Below, one piece after another: positions 35,291-46,272 of a stretch of 64,000 bases of DNA. The notes beneath the pieces are model-generated. The model had not been told where the DNA came from and did no database searches. It saw only the letters and a program-made list of their open reading frames with translations. The position numbers and the translations under genes are program-made. The DNA comes from Callorhinus ursinus (Eukaryota; Chordata; Mammalia; Carnivora; Otariidae): the NCBI RefSeq assembly GCF_003265705.1, contig NW_020312848.1, positions 55,905,707-55,969,706 on the forward strand, in the 5' to 3' direction. Numbering within the stretch: position 1 is the first letter of the stretch; each line of letters opens with the position of its first letter.

Positions 35291-36444
35291 GAGATACAGA
35301 CCTTGCCTCCAGGCATTCACATTCCATTTAAATTCGAAACAAAACAACACTGTGTTGAAAAAATATGTATTTCACTGTAAATTTGTCCCCGCTGATATGC
35401 TCTTGAAAATCATGCTTAAGAATTTTGTCTTTATCTAATAGCTATGTAGGAAGCTGCTCAAATAGAAATCACATGGGGAGAGCGATGCTAACAGATTTAT
35501 GTTTTGAAAAATACAGTGTTTGGGAAAACTAAAAAAGAAAACAAAAACCAAACTATGAATAATATCCTCACATGATAAGGTATTGCACCCACAAAACCAA
35601 AACAGGATGCTCCTCCCAGCAGCAGTATGTTAGTAAATGGATTGGAAGTTCTAGGTAAAGTTGGTAAAGTGAAGACATACATTTTTTCCTTCCTCACAAA
35701 ATCCCACCAAAAGGAGTTCTTTTAAATTAATAAACACACAATAATGTGGGAAAAAAGGAAAGGATACAACAGTGACAGAAAATTTGAGGCTAGAAAGACT
35801 TGCAGCAGACTTGGGGGCCTCAAGAAGTTAAACTGGAGGTAGCAAAACCCAAAAATCAACCTCATTTGTACCCACAGAATACTCAAGACTCCGTGACTTG
35901 ATAGTACCAAATACCTTTGGAAATGGAGTGAACTGAGGCCCCAAATCAGAGGGACCAGATGAAGGCTGTTTGAGTGGCAGGTAGATCCTTAGATGTCCCT
36001 CACTACTCTGTGCTGCTGAGCCATCTCCACTGTAGCAGAAGTCTGGAATTTTATTCTCTGGAAAGGATAACATAAAGGGATTCTAGACTGGGATATACCA
36101 AGCATACTTGAGGGTGACAGTATCATGCCAAAAATAGGAATTAAAGGAACATCTAGATGGCGAATGCTGAGACATCCAACCTTCTTCAACTTGGCTTCTC
36201 AAATGCTATTAGCCTTGCCTCTTCTGGCAGGAGATGAGAAGAATCTGGTCTGGGGATTCTGACCAAAACAAGAGGAGAATCATAAAATGGCCCAGGCAGT
36301 TATTCCTAAAGTAAAAGTCAACTAGTTAGCTAAACACTCATAAACATGAGCAGATAACAAAATAAAATGAAAAACTCAGTAGTCAGGTAAGTGAGGGCTG
36401 TTATTTGAAAAATTAGACAAAAGTGAAAAGATATGTAAATATAG
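35291..36444. other. Intergenic, possibly part of a HAL1-like element
   Basis: 35720-36200 has weak resemblance to old L1/HAL1 sequence. I cannot define ends. No coding frame. Confidence 0.3.
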
Positions 36445-36605
36445 GAAAGAAACGATTTTTTTTTTGTTCTAGTACATCGTACATATTTCATATGGACAAA
36501 AAATTAGTATCGTTTACAGTATCTTAAGATAAATTGCCTTTGAATGGGAGCTTCCTTTCCCGTTCTTTGAGGTCTACAAGACGTATAAAAATAGGGAACG
36601 CTTCA

Positions 36606-36815
36606 GGCGCCTGGGTGGCTCAGTTGGTTAGGCTAGGCGGCTGCCTTCGGCTCAGGTCATGATCCTGGAGTCCCGGGATCGAGTCCCACATTGGGCTCCC
36701 TGCTCCCTGCTTCTCCCTCTGACCCTCTTCCCTCTCGTGCTCTCTGTCTCTCATTCTCTCTCTCTCAAATAAATAAATAGAATCTTTAAAAAAAAAAAAT
36801 AAATAAACATTTAAA
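36606..36815 (+). mobile_element. Can-SINE class I inside the U6 chimera
   Basis: Inserted at the U6 3' end. The duplicated target is AAAAATAGGGAACGCTTC on the left (36587-36604) and AAAAATATGGAATGCTTC on the right. The left copy retains the original U6 CG, while the right copy has decayed to TG. Confidence 0.93.
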
Positions 36816-36865
36816 AAAAATATGGAATGCTTCACGAATTTGCATGTCATCCTTGCCCAGGGGCC

Positions 36866-36916
<51 letters not shown>

Positions 36917-36922
36917 GAGCAC
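36816..36922 (-). pseudogene. RNU6 pseudogene: U6 snRNA pseudogene part of the chimera
   Basis: Full 107-nt U6 length, including the terminal T run. Compared with the canonical U6 I know there are three substitutions: CTGCGC to CTGGGC, ACACGC to ACATGC and GCGTTCC to GCATTCC. The ACAGAGA box is intact. The sequence begins exactly at U6 nucleotide 1 next to the target duplication, so it lacks the upstream PSE/TATA of a real U6 gene. It is therefore taken as a non-functional copy. Confidence 0.95.
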
Positions 36923-36949
36923 GAAAGAAACGATTTTTAAAAATAGAGG

Positions 36950-38110
36950 ACCATTCTAGGAGGTAGATTGTACAAATAACTGGAGTTGCAGAAAGAAAGT
37001 ACAAGGAAAGTGGAAAAATGAAAATCATCAATGAAATAATTTAAATAGTTTCTCAGAACTGAAGGACATCATTTTCCAGATTGGAAGAACCCACAGGCTC
37101 AGTAATATGGATGAAAATAGACCCATAAAAGTCACTTTATTGTGTCATTTCAGAACACTGAGGACAAAGAGAAGGTCACACATATACACACACACACACA
37201 CCTAGAGACAATGGAACAATGTCTTCAAAATTCTAAATGAAAATGAATTCCAACCTAGAATTCTATACACATCCAAACTATCAATCAAGAATTGAGAGTC
37301 AAATAATGATGTTTTCAGATATGTACAGTTGCAAAAATATACCTCTTAGATACCTTTTCTCAGGAAGCTTCTGGACTGTATGTTCTATAAATACAAGAGT
37401 AAATCAAAAAAAGAGGAAGTCACTGGATACAGAAAATAGGAGATCTGACACAAAATAGATCTCAGGGGCGCCTGGGTGGCTCAGATGGTTAAGCGTCTGC
37501 CTTTGGCTCAGGTCATGATCCCGGGGTCCTGGGATCGAGTCCCGCATCGGGCTCCCTGCTAGGCGGGGAGCCTGCTTCTCCCTCTGCCTCTGCCTCTCTC
37601 TCTCTCTCTCTGACTTTCATGAATAAATAAATAAAACATTTAAAAAAAAAAAAAACAAAAAACAAAATAGATCTCAGATTCAACACAGAGCAATGAGAAA
37701 AGAAGACACCACGATGATACCTATGCACTTGACAAAGAGGGGGGCATTTCCAGATGAGAACTGTGTGCCTTAAGAAATAGGACAGATTAAGGGACTTCAG
37801 GATAAAAATGCCTGTTGTAATCTGAGGGCTGAATGCCAATGTAAGCCTGGATCAGATCTGTGTCTGTATTTGGCTTGCTTTGCCCATGTGCAGAAGAAGT
37901 TCCTGCTGTCTCCTCCATGCTCAGGCCAAAGACCATCTGCTTGGACCATCTGAGGACGTCCATCTCATCCCACAGAAGTACACTGCTTCAACCTAATCCT
38001 GAGAGCAGGTTAGCCATTGTGAGCTCAGGACCAGAACACACAAAGAAGCCCACCTACCCCCTCTTATTTATTCCTCAGATGTCTCAAACCTGGTCCATAT
38101 TCTAGTACCA
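36950..38110 (+). mobile_element. HAL1-like (half-L1) element
   Basis: AACCTAGAATTCTATACACA, ACTATCAATCAAGAATTGAG, CTCAGGAAGCTTCTGGACTG and AAAAAGAGGAAGTCACTGG follow the order of HAL1. A SINE and an (AC)n at about 37188-37201 interrupt it. Confidence 0.6.
37466..37660 (+). mobile_element. Can-SINE class III
   Basis: Target CAAAATAGATCTCAG duplicated exactly. Confidence 0.96.
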
Positions 38111-38379
38111 ATTATGGTGGCCCAGTATTTCCTGGAATTCCCTCATGGCCTTGCCCCCTGACTTCCCCTGACAGAGCACTTGTAAACTCACAGAAATGCT
38201 GAAGCCAGATTATAATCCCGAGATGGTTCAGCTGATCTTCTCCCGGAAGCCTTCATTTATCACTGGCAAAATTGTCCTGTTCTTACACAGTGAAATATGT
38301 GCTTGAACATTAAAGTTCTTGTAAATCCATTTACATATAAACTGCTGTTAAAATAGTAAGGTATTATATGGAGGAAATA

Positions 38380-38650
38380 CGCAGCACAGAATGATCCACA
38401 CTGAATTCGTGATAGTGTTTGCCTTAGGGAGGGAGGGGTAGAGGGGAATGAGATAAGGGAGGAAGACACAGGGAACCTCAACTGTGTAAGTAATGCTTTA
38501 TTCATAAATATCAGAGATAAAGCAAATATGAAACAATGTTAGTTAGCATTTGAAAACGCTGGGCTGTGAATATGCAGATGTTTATTATACTAATCTATAT
38601 TCTTATCTGCATATTTGAAGCATTTCATAGTAAAATAAAATTTATTTTAT
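38380..38650 (+). mobile_element. L1 3' UTR fragment
   Basis: GGGAGGGAGGGGTAGAGGGG then ATATTTGAAGCATTTCATAG, like old L1 tails. Confidence 0.5.
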
Positions 38651-38865
38651 TTTATTTTTTTATTTTTATTTTTTTTAAAGATTTTATTTATTTATTTGAG
38701 AGAGAGAGAGAATGAGAGATAGAAAGCACAAGAGGGAAGAGGATCAGAGGGAGAAGCAGACTCCCTGCTGAGCAGGGAGCCCGATGCGGGACTCGATTCT
38801 GGGACTCCAGGATCATGACCTGAGCTGAAGGCAGTCGCTTAACCAACTGAGCCACCCAGGCGCCC
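38650..38865 (-). mobile_element. Can-SINE class I
   Basis: AAATAAAATTTATTTTA on both sides. Confidence 0.95.
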
Positions 38866-38866
38866 A

Positions 38867-39292
38867 AATAAAATTTATTTTAAAAGTGAGTTGGAGGGAG
38901 GTTAGACTAGAGGCTTAAATGTCCATCCTTTTTTTTATAATGGGTCTGTGATTCTGCTCTGCTTTCAAGCTAACAAGCTAGCCTGCTACAGCTTCATAGA
39001 TGCTGGCAGAAAACACAAGACCTCTTGCTCAGAGGCAAAGGGCTTTTTACTCATGGCACATCAAGCACCAAGAACATCAGCATATTTGCATTAGTTTCTC
39101 TATGCCCAAGTCTCATCTGGCAACACAGATGGATCTGGATGGAAGCTTGCTTGTGTAATAGGGTGCATTACCGAAGAAGAACCTTGAGCTTAGGGAACCC
39201 AAATCTTTTAGAGTGGGAAGTAGCATGCCTATGCTTTGATCTGGAGGAAGACATCATCTTCCAAGGTTGTTTGCTCTAAAAACTTCCTTTAG
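38867..39292. other. Intergenic, nothing recognised
   Basis: An 84-codon frame (39025-39279) lacks any domain. Confidence 0.4.
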
Positions 39293-39293
39293 T

Positions 39294-39496
39294 GGGCGCC
39301 TGGGTGGCTCAGTTGGTTAAGCGACTGCCTTCCGCTCAGGTCATGATCCTGGAGTTCCAGGATCAAGTCCCTCATCGGGCTCCCTGCTGAGCAGGGAGTC
39401 TGCTTCTCCCTCTAACCCTCCCTCCTCTCATGTGCTCTCTCTCATTCTCTCTCTCAAATAAATAAATAAAATCTTTAAAAAAAATTAAAAAAAATA
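39294..39496 (+). mobile_element. Can-SINE class I
   Basis: Target TAAAAACTTCCTTTAG duplicated. Confidence 0.96.
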
Positions 39497-39589
39497 AAAA
39501 CTTCCTTTAGAAAGGTAGCCCAGAACAAGGGGTAGTCAGTCGGCTTGCAAGAAGTGCAGAAACATGAAAGACCCATTGAGGATTATCTC

Positions 39590-39805
39590 CCGACTCATAC
39601 ACTCAAATCACTCTGTATGTTTCCTTCATTGCATTTAACCCAATTGTAATTACGTAGTTATTTGAGTGATTATGTGTTTATTATCTGTTTCTCCTCCAAA
39701 TAATTAACGAGGCAGGGACCATGTCTGCTTTGTTCGTTGCTATATCTCCAACTAGTAGAGCACTGATATATAATAGAAGCACAATAAATGTTTTGAAGAA
39801 CTGTT
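39590..39805 (+). repeat. L2 3' end fragment
   Basis: GAGGCAGGGACCATGTCTGC then ATAGAAGCACAATAAATG. Confidence 0.65.
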
Positions 39806-40030
39806 CATGCATTATTAGACTCAAGTACACTAGAGACACCACTGGAAGAAAGATGAGTGACAGGTTACTGATGTCACAAGGCATAATGTACTTTAATGAT
39901 AATTCTTTACATTCATCCAGCACTTTCTCTTTTACAAAGCACTTTTTCTTTTATAAATGCAAATTTCACAGTAAGTCTTTGAATTGGGTGAACATGTTAA
40001 GAGACTTATTCAGGACCATTAGACTTTTTT

Positions 40031-40227
40031 TTTTTTTTTTAAGATTTTATTTATTTATTTGACAGAGAGAGACACAGCGAGAGAGGGAACACAAGCAGGG
40101 AGAATGGGAGAGGGAGAAGCAGGCTTCCCGCGGAACAGAGAGCCCGATGCGGGGCTCGATCCCAGGACCCTGGGATCATGACCTGAGCTGAAGGCAGACG
40201 CTTAACGACTGAGCCACCCAGGCGCCC
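40031..40227 (-). mobile_element. Can-SINE class II
   Basis: Target CAGGACCATTAGACTTTTT duplicated. Confidence 0.96.
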
Positions 40228-40239
40228 CAGGACCATTAG

Positions 40240-40370
40240 ACTTTTTAGACAATGTTATATTAGTTTCAGGTGTACAATATGGTGATTCAACAATTCTATA
40301 CCTTACTCAGTGCTCATCATGATAAATGTACTCTTAATCCCCTTCATCTATTTCATCCTCAATGGACTTT
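40240..40370 (-). mobile_element. L1 3' UTR fragment
   Basis: TTATATTAGTTTCAGGTGTA then TCAGTGCTCATCATGATAAA, an antisense L1 tail. Confidence 0.65.
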
Positions 40371-40609
40371 TTAAGTGAAAAAAGACAGAGCTGAAATCTG
40401 CGTATTTTAAGCCAATACTCTTTCCTATATTCCAGAAGGTGTTTTTATCCATGACAATTATGAGGTAGGATAATATCAAAGCAGAAGGGGAGAATTATCT
40501 TTTTAATGTTTCATTTAAATGAAAAGTTAAACATAGGTGGAGATATTTTTTTATATATCCATTATGGTTTCCACAGTGAAGATGCATGAATAGAACTGAA
40601 TTTCCATTT

Positions 40610-40800
40610 GACGGTGAATTACAAACAGCAATGCTTCATGTGTTTATAAAGTGTGCAGCATTTGTATATTACTTTATCCTCATAAAACACAATGATGTAT
40701 TACTTTTGTCTTCCTTTTAATGGATGATGAAATTGAGGCCCAGGATGATTTCACCAATTGGCAGAAATCATACAGCTATTTCTCCCATAAATTGAAATAC
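40610..40800 (-). repeat. MIR
   Basis: TTTATCCTCATAAAACAC, AATTGAGGCCCAGGATG. Confidence 0.5.
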
Positions 40801-41177
40801 AGAAATGTTAGACTGAAAAAATGATGCTTTTTTGCAAAAGGAAATTACTTTCCCAAGATACAGACATCCTTTTCTTCAAATGACTCTGCTAATATGTTCT
40901 ACGATATATCAATCTCTTACCTTGGTTTACTATGTCAAATATTGTGAAATCATGAAACTATTTTCTAAAATGAGCCAACTCATCTAAGGAGCAGGTGGTA
41001 TATAGATTCACAGAGGCAACCACATATACCCTTATCTTTGGAATCTGGATTTTTCTCTGAAAGTATTAAGAGTCAGGCTGAAAGTAAATATGGATAGTTT
41101 AACATTGTAATATGTCTTAAATTCACACTTCAGTCATGAAATAGGCAGTGTAGCAGATTAAGAAATACATAAGAGTA
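40801..41177. other. Intergenic, nothing recognised
   Basis: No supported feature. Confidence 0.4.
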
Positions 41178-41369
41178 GGGGCGCCTGGGTGGTTCAGTCG
41201 GTTAAGCGTCTGCCTTCGTCTCAGGTCATGATCCCGGGGTCCTGGGATCAAGCCCCGCATCGGGCTCCCTGCTCTGCGGGGAGCCTGCTTCTCCCTCTCC
41301 TCCCCACTTGTGCTCTCTCTCACTATCTCTGTCTCTCTCTCTCAAATAAATAAATAAAATCTAAAAAAA
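41178..41369 (+). mobile_element. Can-SINE (class III-like)
   Basis: AAATACATAAGAGTAG and AAATACGTAAGAGTAG flank it. Confidence 0.95.
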
Positions 41370-42137
41370 AAATACGTAAGAGTAGAATTTAAAAGCCTAT
41401 ATTTCCTCTTTCCATCCATTGTTTCAATATGTTTTACATTCAATCTCATACATGTAAAGAAAACATTTCTCATTTGTGCCATTTATTTTGTACTTATCAC
41501 ATATTGCCTTATAGGCTTATCTTTATATATATATATAGAATTCTAGCCTTTTACAATGGGAATATAAGTTACTTTAGGACATAGATCATGTCCTATGGTT
41601 TAACATTCTCTCTCCTCCATCTCTCTGCTTTGCACAGTGTCAAACCCAATTCTGGTGAGTTCTGGCTTTGCTTTATTTCTCTCCACATTTCAAATCACCT
41701 ACAAAATTAGCCCTACTCTATTCCCGGGGCTAATCTTACTGAGGCAAGAGTAGATTAAAGTCCATCCAAATCAATATTTGGGGGCTCATCCTCAAGGCTA
41801 TTCTAATTCTGATAAGATGCTCCAAGTTTGATAACTGGCCTCCCACCTCCAATCTGGATCCCCAAAGTGCTCTCATGTATAAAACCTACTTTCTGTTCTA
41901 TTGCTATTCTCATGTTTCTAATCTGATAACTTTTCATAATGCCTCAGTCACTCCTAGGAAAGGGGAAAAGGCAAGTTGAGATTGGCTTTCTCCCTCTGGG
42001 GAAATCTGGAATATAAATTCACCTCAGAGTTGTTCTGATCTGAGGCTAGGGAGCTGGGGTTTTGTACTCATCATTTGACACCCATTGGGTAAGAGCTGTT
42101 CTACTGGACCTAAACTCCCAGCTCTGTGCTTGCCGGC
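41370..42137. other. Intergenic, weak L2-like wording
   Basis: Pyrimidine-rich 41580-41900, possibly an old L2 remnant. An (AT)n is present at about 41526. No gene. Confidence 0.35.
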
Positions 42138-42156
42138 AAGAAAGCCCCAGTAACAC

Positions 42157-42271
42157 GTTCTGCATGGAGCACTGGGTGTTATGCACAAACAATGAATCAT
42201 GGAACACTACATCAAAAAATAATGATGTAATGTATGGTGATTAACATAACAATAAAAATTAAAAAAAAAAA
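42157..42271 (+). mobile_element. Severely 5'-truncated carnivore L1 tail
   Basis: Only about 115 bases of the young L1 3' end (TGGAGCACTGGGTGTTATGC to AACATAACAATAAAAATT plus A-tail). Target AAGAAAGCCCCAGTAACAC at 42138-42156 and AAGAAAGCCCCAGTAGCAC at 42272-42290. Confidence 0.95.
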
Positions 42272-42290
42272 AAGAAAGCCCCAGTAGCAC

Positions 42291-42827
42291 AGGAACAGGA
42301 ATAATTTCCAAGGATAACTGCAGGTTCTATGAAGCAGAGGCAAAAGGCACTGACGCACAGAAATAGTCAAAGTGATCCAAGGGGATCTGCTCAGAGCACG
42401 TACAGTGTCTGCTACAGCTCTGTCCATTAAAGAGGCTCATGGGAGAAAACCGAAGAAAAGTGAGCCCCCCTTCTCGGCCCCCCAGCCTGGCACAGTGGCT
42501 GGGGATCATCTAGCACCTACCTGCAATGGATGCAGCTAAAGTTGCCAGAACAAGATGAGGTGACACGAACACTAAGTCATATGGCCCATGAGAGGAGTAC
42601 CATATGGGGAGGAAAGACATCAGAGCTACATTGGGAGAGGTCTGATGACATAGGGAGCAGCAAAGGTGATAAAGGCCAATGTCAGAAGGCAGAGGAAGAT
42701 GGCAGTGTAAGTACCTCTAAATGTCTGCAAATCACTGTGGCCCTGAGGAAGAAATTTGAGCAGGAAGAAATTCGAGCAGGTACTCCTGCAATTCTTTGGA
42801 TTCACCTGAAGTAGAAAAACACAATTT
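42291..42827. other. Intergenic, nothing recognised
   Basis: A 94-codon frame (42530-42814) has no domain. Confidence 0.4.
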
Positions 42828-43018
42828 TTTTTTAAAGATTTTATTTATTTATTAGAGAGAGAGAATGAGAGATAGAGAGCATGAGAGGGAAGAGGGTCAG
42901 AGGGAGAAGCAGATTCCCCGCCGAGCAGGGAGCCCGATGTGGGACTCGATCCCGGGACTCCAGGATCATGACCTGAGCTGAAGACAGTCGCTTAACCAAC
43001 TGAGCCACCCAGGCGCCC
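42828..43018 (-). mobile_element. Can-SINE class I
   Basis: GAAAAACACAATTTT duplicated. Confidence 0.96.
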
Positions 43019-43171
43019 GAAAAACACAATTTTATTATAGGTTGTTATGGCCTGGGAAAACACTAATGACACACTTATCTTTCTGTTATACTGCCATTCT
43101 GCTATTACTGAGTCCAAATAAGAGTTAAAAGCATTGTCAGACATTAAGGGTAAAAAAAATCAAAGATATTA

Positions 43172-43336
43172 GGGGCACCTGGGTGGCTCAGTCGGTTAAG
43201 CGACTGACTCTTGATGTTGACTCAGGTCACCATCTCAGAGTTGTGAGATTCTCCATCTGCCTCTGCCCCTCCCCCTGCTTGCACATACACAAACTCTCTC
43301 TCTCTCTCTCTCAAAATAAATAAATAAAATCTTTAA
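43172..43336 (+). mobile_element. Can-SINE class IV with internal deletion
   Basis: Missing roughly 35 bases after GAGTTGTGAGATT. Target AAATCAAAGATAT duplicated. Confidence 0.93.
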
Positions 43337-43475
43337 AAAAATCAAAGATATCAGATCTGTCTTTCACTTACTACCAGCAAATCTGTTCATTCTGTTGCTT
43401 CACCTTCCCATGTTGAATCTGACTTAATTTTTCACTCATGTCCCACAATTTATGTTTGCCATATAGGGAGATTTT

Positions 43476-43600
43476 TAATTTTTTTTCTTACCTTTTTTAA
43501 ATTTATTTTTTTTTTAGTAATCCCTACACCCAACATGATCGAACTCATGATCCTGAGATCAAGAGTCAGATGCTCTTCTGACTGACCCAGCCAGGCACCC
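43476..43600 (-). mobile_element. Old short Can-SINE
   Basis: AGTAATCCCTACACCCAACA start; ends CCAGCCAGGCACCCC. TATAGGGAGATTTTT flanks. Confidence 0.88.
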
Positions 43601-43739
43601 CTATAGGGAGATTTTTTAAAGTGATAAATTAGTCTAATATTCTCTATCTATGTTGTTTTTGAGACTATGCAAAGAAATCATACTCAGTTCATTCCATAAA
43701 TACTTTCTGAATTAGGTATCAAATTGAGTGGATAAAAAA

Positions 43740-43950
43740 GATGAAAAAGAAACAGCCCTGTATTGAAAAAGATCCAACATACAGGGAATGATGACCATCA
43801 GATTCAGGTTAGTGGTTACCCATGGGAAAAAGGAAAAGGAATGGGATCTGGAAAGAGGTAGACTGTGTTTATTTGTTTGGGCTTTTTTTTTTTTTTTTTA
43901 ATGTATCTGACATATTTTGTAATAATGATTCAAATAAGCAATGGAAATAA
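43740..43950 (+). mobile_element. Old L1 3' UTR fragment
   Basis: CAGGTTAGTGGTTACCCATG is a typical L1 3' piece. T-run at about 43884. Confidence 0.5.
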
Positions 43951-44405
43951 ATACAAGCTGTAGTATTACCTTGCCTCACCCTAAAGGATCACCTTGGGCA
44001 CTCCCCATGCCCTGTACTTCATTTGAGACATTGCATGAAGATGCTGAAGCCTTGAACATACAGTGACTGAGAAATTAAAGAGCAGGAAATTAATGAGATA
44101 TTTCACCAGTGATTGAATATGTAGTGGTAAAAGGCAGGAGTATTTGTATGATTTGAGGATTGCTGGAGAAAACATTTGCTCTCCTGTTCTGGAGTCTCAG
44201 GGCCACATTTTAAGGGAATCTCTAAACCCCCTAAGGGTGGCTAGCTCAATTTTTCAGCTTCCATTTAAGGATATGAAATGAAAGAGTCAGTCAATCAATA
44301 TACATTCCAACAAAGATCTTTTTAAGCACGTATTGCCAGACTCTGTATTTGTCAGACAGCTAATTAAGAAATAGGCTATGTCTTCAAGGAAAGATTGGTA
44401 TTATA
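43951..44405. other. Intergenic, nothing recognised
   Basis: No supported feature. Confidence 0.4.
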
Positions 44406-44409
44406 ATAT

Positions 44410-44645
44410 GATGATTACAGCTAATGTTTATTGAGAACTTTGCTAATGCCTCGTGCCTGGTGCTACACACTTTGGCTATACTCTCCCGTTAAATCCTCAC
44501 AACAGCCTTGTGAGGGAAGCACCATTATTATCTTCAATGTATAGATGAAGAAACCAAAGTTTCCAGAGTGAGTTGCCCTGTTAACTAAGCTGGAACCAAG
44601 ATCAGAACCCAGGACTTACTGATTCTAAAATCTGTACACCTAACT
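44410..44645 (-). repeat. MIR
   Basis: TTTATTGAGAACTTTGCTAA, CCTCACAACAGCCTTGTGAG, CAGAACCCAGGACTTACTG. Confidence 0.8.
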
Positions 44646-44699
44646 ACATGACAAATTCATGGAAAACTTTCTGTGAGACTCTAGAATAAGAAATTACTG

Positions 44700-45065
44700 G
44701 CTTTAGTTAGAGGATTCAATGTGAGTTTCATGGGAAAAAGGAATAACTGAATTGAATTTTAAAGGATCAGTAGCAAAGAACATTCCAGAAATTGCTTTAA
44801 TAAAGGCATGAGAGAGTATGATGCCTAAATGAATAACTTTGTGTGTTTCAATGACATATGCATTGGGGGCAGTGGCAGAAGTGGGTTTGTCGAAGTTGGG
44901 AGGGACCAAATTATGAAGGATTGTGTATTCAGGAGAGAGGAGGAGTTTAAAAATGAGCTTCTTCAATAATTCCTTGATACCTCTGGAATGATCCATGTCA
45001 GATTTCTCCAAGGGTGCCAGTTGTGGGAGCCTTCTCAAATGTAGCTGAGGAAGTGGACTATAGGT
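44700..45065 (-). repeat. Probable L2 remnant
   Basis: AAAGGATCAGTAGCAAAGAA and GGGACCAAATTATGAAGG resemble antisense L2 text. The 123-codon minus frame is a shadow without a domain. Confidence 0.4.
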
Positions 45066-45256
45066 AGGACACACTCAACTACAAGTAATCAATAGTTTAG
45101 GCAATTGATTTAGAAAGGCAATTACTTTTAAAATATGATTTTTGACACTTTTCTACTGCCATAAAGGACATTATCTGAAACCAGTTGTATTCATTGATCA
45201 TGAGAGAGTAACAAACAGCCAAATATTAGCTGTCCAACACTGGTAGTTTTTCTTTC

Positions 45257-45456
45257 TTTCTTTTTTTTTAAGATTCTATTTATTTATTTGACAGAGAGAG
45301 ACACAGCGAGAGAGGGAACACAAGCAAGGGGAGCGGGAGGGGGAGAAGCAGGCTTCCTGAAGAGCAGAGAGCCTGATGCGGGGCTCCATCCCAGGACCCT
45401 GGGATCATGACCTGAGCCGAAGGCAGATGCTTAACGACTGAGCCACCCAGGCTCCG
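45257..45456 (-). mobile_element. Can-SINE class II
   Basis: CACTGGTAGTTTTTCT duplicated. The head is mutated to CAGGCTCCGCAG. Confidence 0.94.
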
Positions 45457-45499
45457 CAGCACTGGTAGTTTTTCTCTCAGAAATGAGGTAAGCCACACT

Positions 45500-45714
45500 T
45501 TTAAACTACAGATACTAGTTTTCCAGTACAGAGATTAAATAATGTGATGTTATAGACGTCGATATCCTGTGCAACCATTTAGCACTCAGTCAGTAATATT
45601 TATCATCTTATTACACATTACATGATCAAGCTATATTTATATATATCTTATACATGTATGTATATATAATGTATGTATATAATAGGATCAAGAAAGGAAC
45701 ATGAGTCTATCAGG
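45500..45714. repeat. Unique with (TATG)n-like microsatellite
   Basis: Imperfect TATATG repeats at about 45635-45682. Confidence 0.6.
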
Positions 45715-45850
45715 ACACTTGGGTTCTAAAATGATATCAGCTAGATGTGCAATTTTTATCAAGTCATGTAATTTATCTAAGGCTCAACTTACCTGTAAAA
45801 TGAGAGGCTTGCACTAGATGTATTCTAAGATTTTGGTTCTATGAAATTAG
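45715..45850 (+). repeat. MIR fragment
   Basis: CAAGTCATGTAATTTATCTA then CTGTAAAATGAGAGGCTTGC. Confidence 0.65.
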
Positions 45851-46159
45851 GTAATTTCTGATCTTGATAAGCTTAAAATTAGTTCAGGACACAGAGCACA
45901 TCCACAGGAAAATAGATTAAGAAGCATACAAGTAACGTAACAACAAATACTATAAAAGGAATAATTAAAAAACATCAGGTTCTGGTTCAGTTAATTTGGA
46001 AGGCAAAGATTACCACTAATAAATAGAAGAAAGGTGAGTTTAGAAATTAAATGAGAAAGATAGAAATTCTCACTTAGTAGGTAGAATTGTGTGGAGAAAG
46101 AATATTTTCTTTTCTCTTCATCATAAAATAACTGATTGTCAAGAAAACTAGCATATTTT
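45851..46159. other. Intergenic, nothing recognised
   Basis: No supported feature. Confidence 0.4.
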
Positions 46160-46272
46160 GGGGCACCTGGGTGGCTCAGTCAAACGTCTGCCTTTAGTTC
46201 AGGTCATGATCCCAGGATCCTGCTCATGCTCTCTCTTTGTCAAATAAATAGATAAAATCTTAAAAAAAAAAA
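46160..46272 (+). mobile_element. Can-SINE with large internal deletion
   Basis: Only about 110 bases: a normal head to CCCAGGATCCTG joined directly to GCTCATGCTCTCTCTTTGTC. Flanks GAAAACTAGCATATTT and GAATACTCGTATATTT. Confidence 0.9.

Larger units (their letters stand above)
36445..36938 (-). pseudogene. Chimeric retropseudogene: U6 snRNA fused to a second RNA, with A-tail and 16-bp TSD
   Basis: On the minus strand the order is: TSD, U6 (36922 to 36816), an unidentified segment of about 120 nt (36586 to 36466), ten A residues (36465 to 36456), then the second TSD. The duplicated target GAAAGAAACGATTTTT is identical at 36445-36460 and 36923-36938. The right copy is followed by AAAAA, so the empty site reads TTTTT/AAAAATCG on the minus strand, a classic L1 endonuclease target. 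The layout matches the U6 chimeras attributed to template switching during L1 reverse transcription. A later Can-SINE (36606-36815) interrupts it at the U6 3' end. The 3' partner is unidentified and I see no AATAAA before the tail. Confidence 0.85.

Noticed and set aside
36816..36922. Functional U6 gene
   Set aside because: Target duplication abuts nucleotide 1, there is no PSE/TATA upstream, and it is fused to another RNA with an A-tail.
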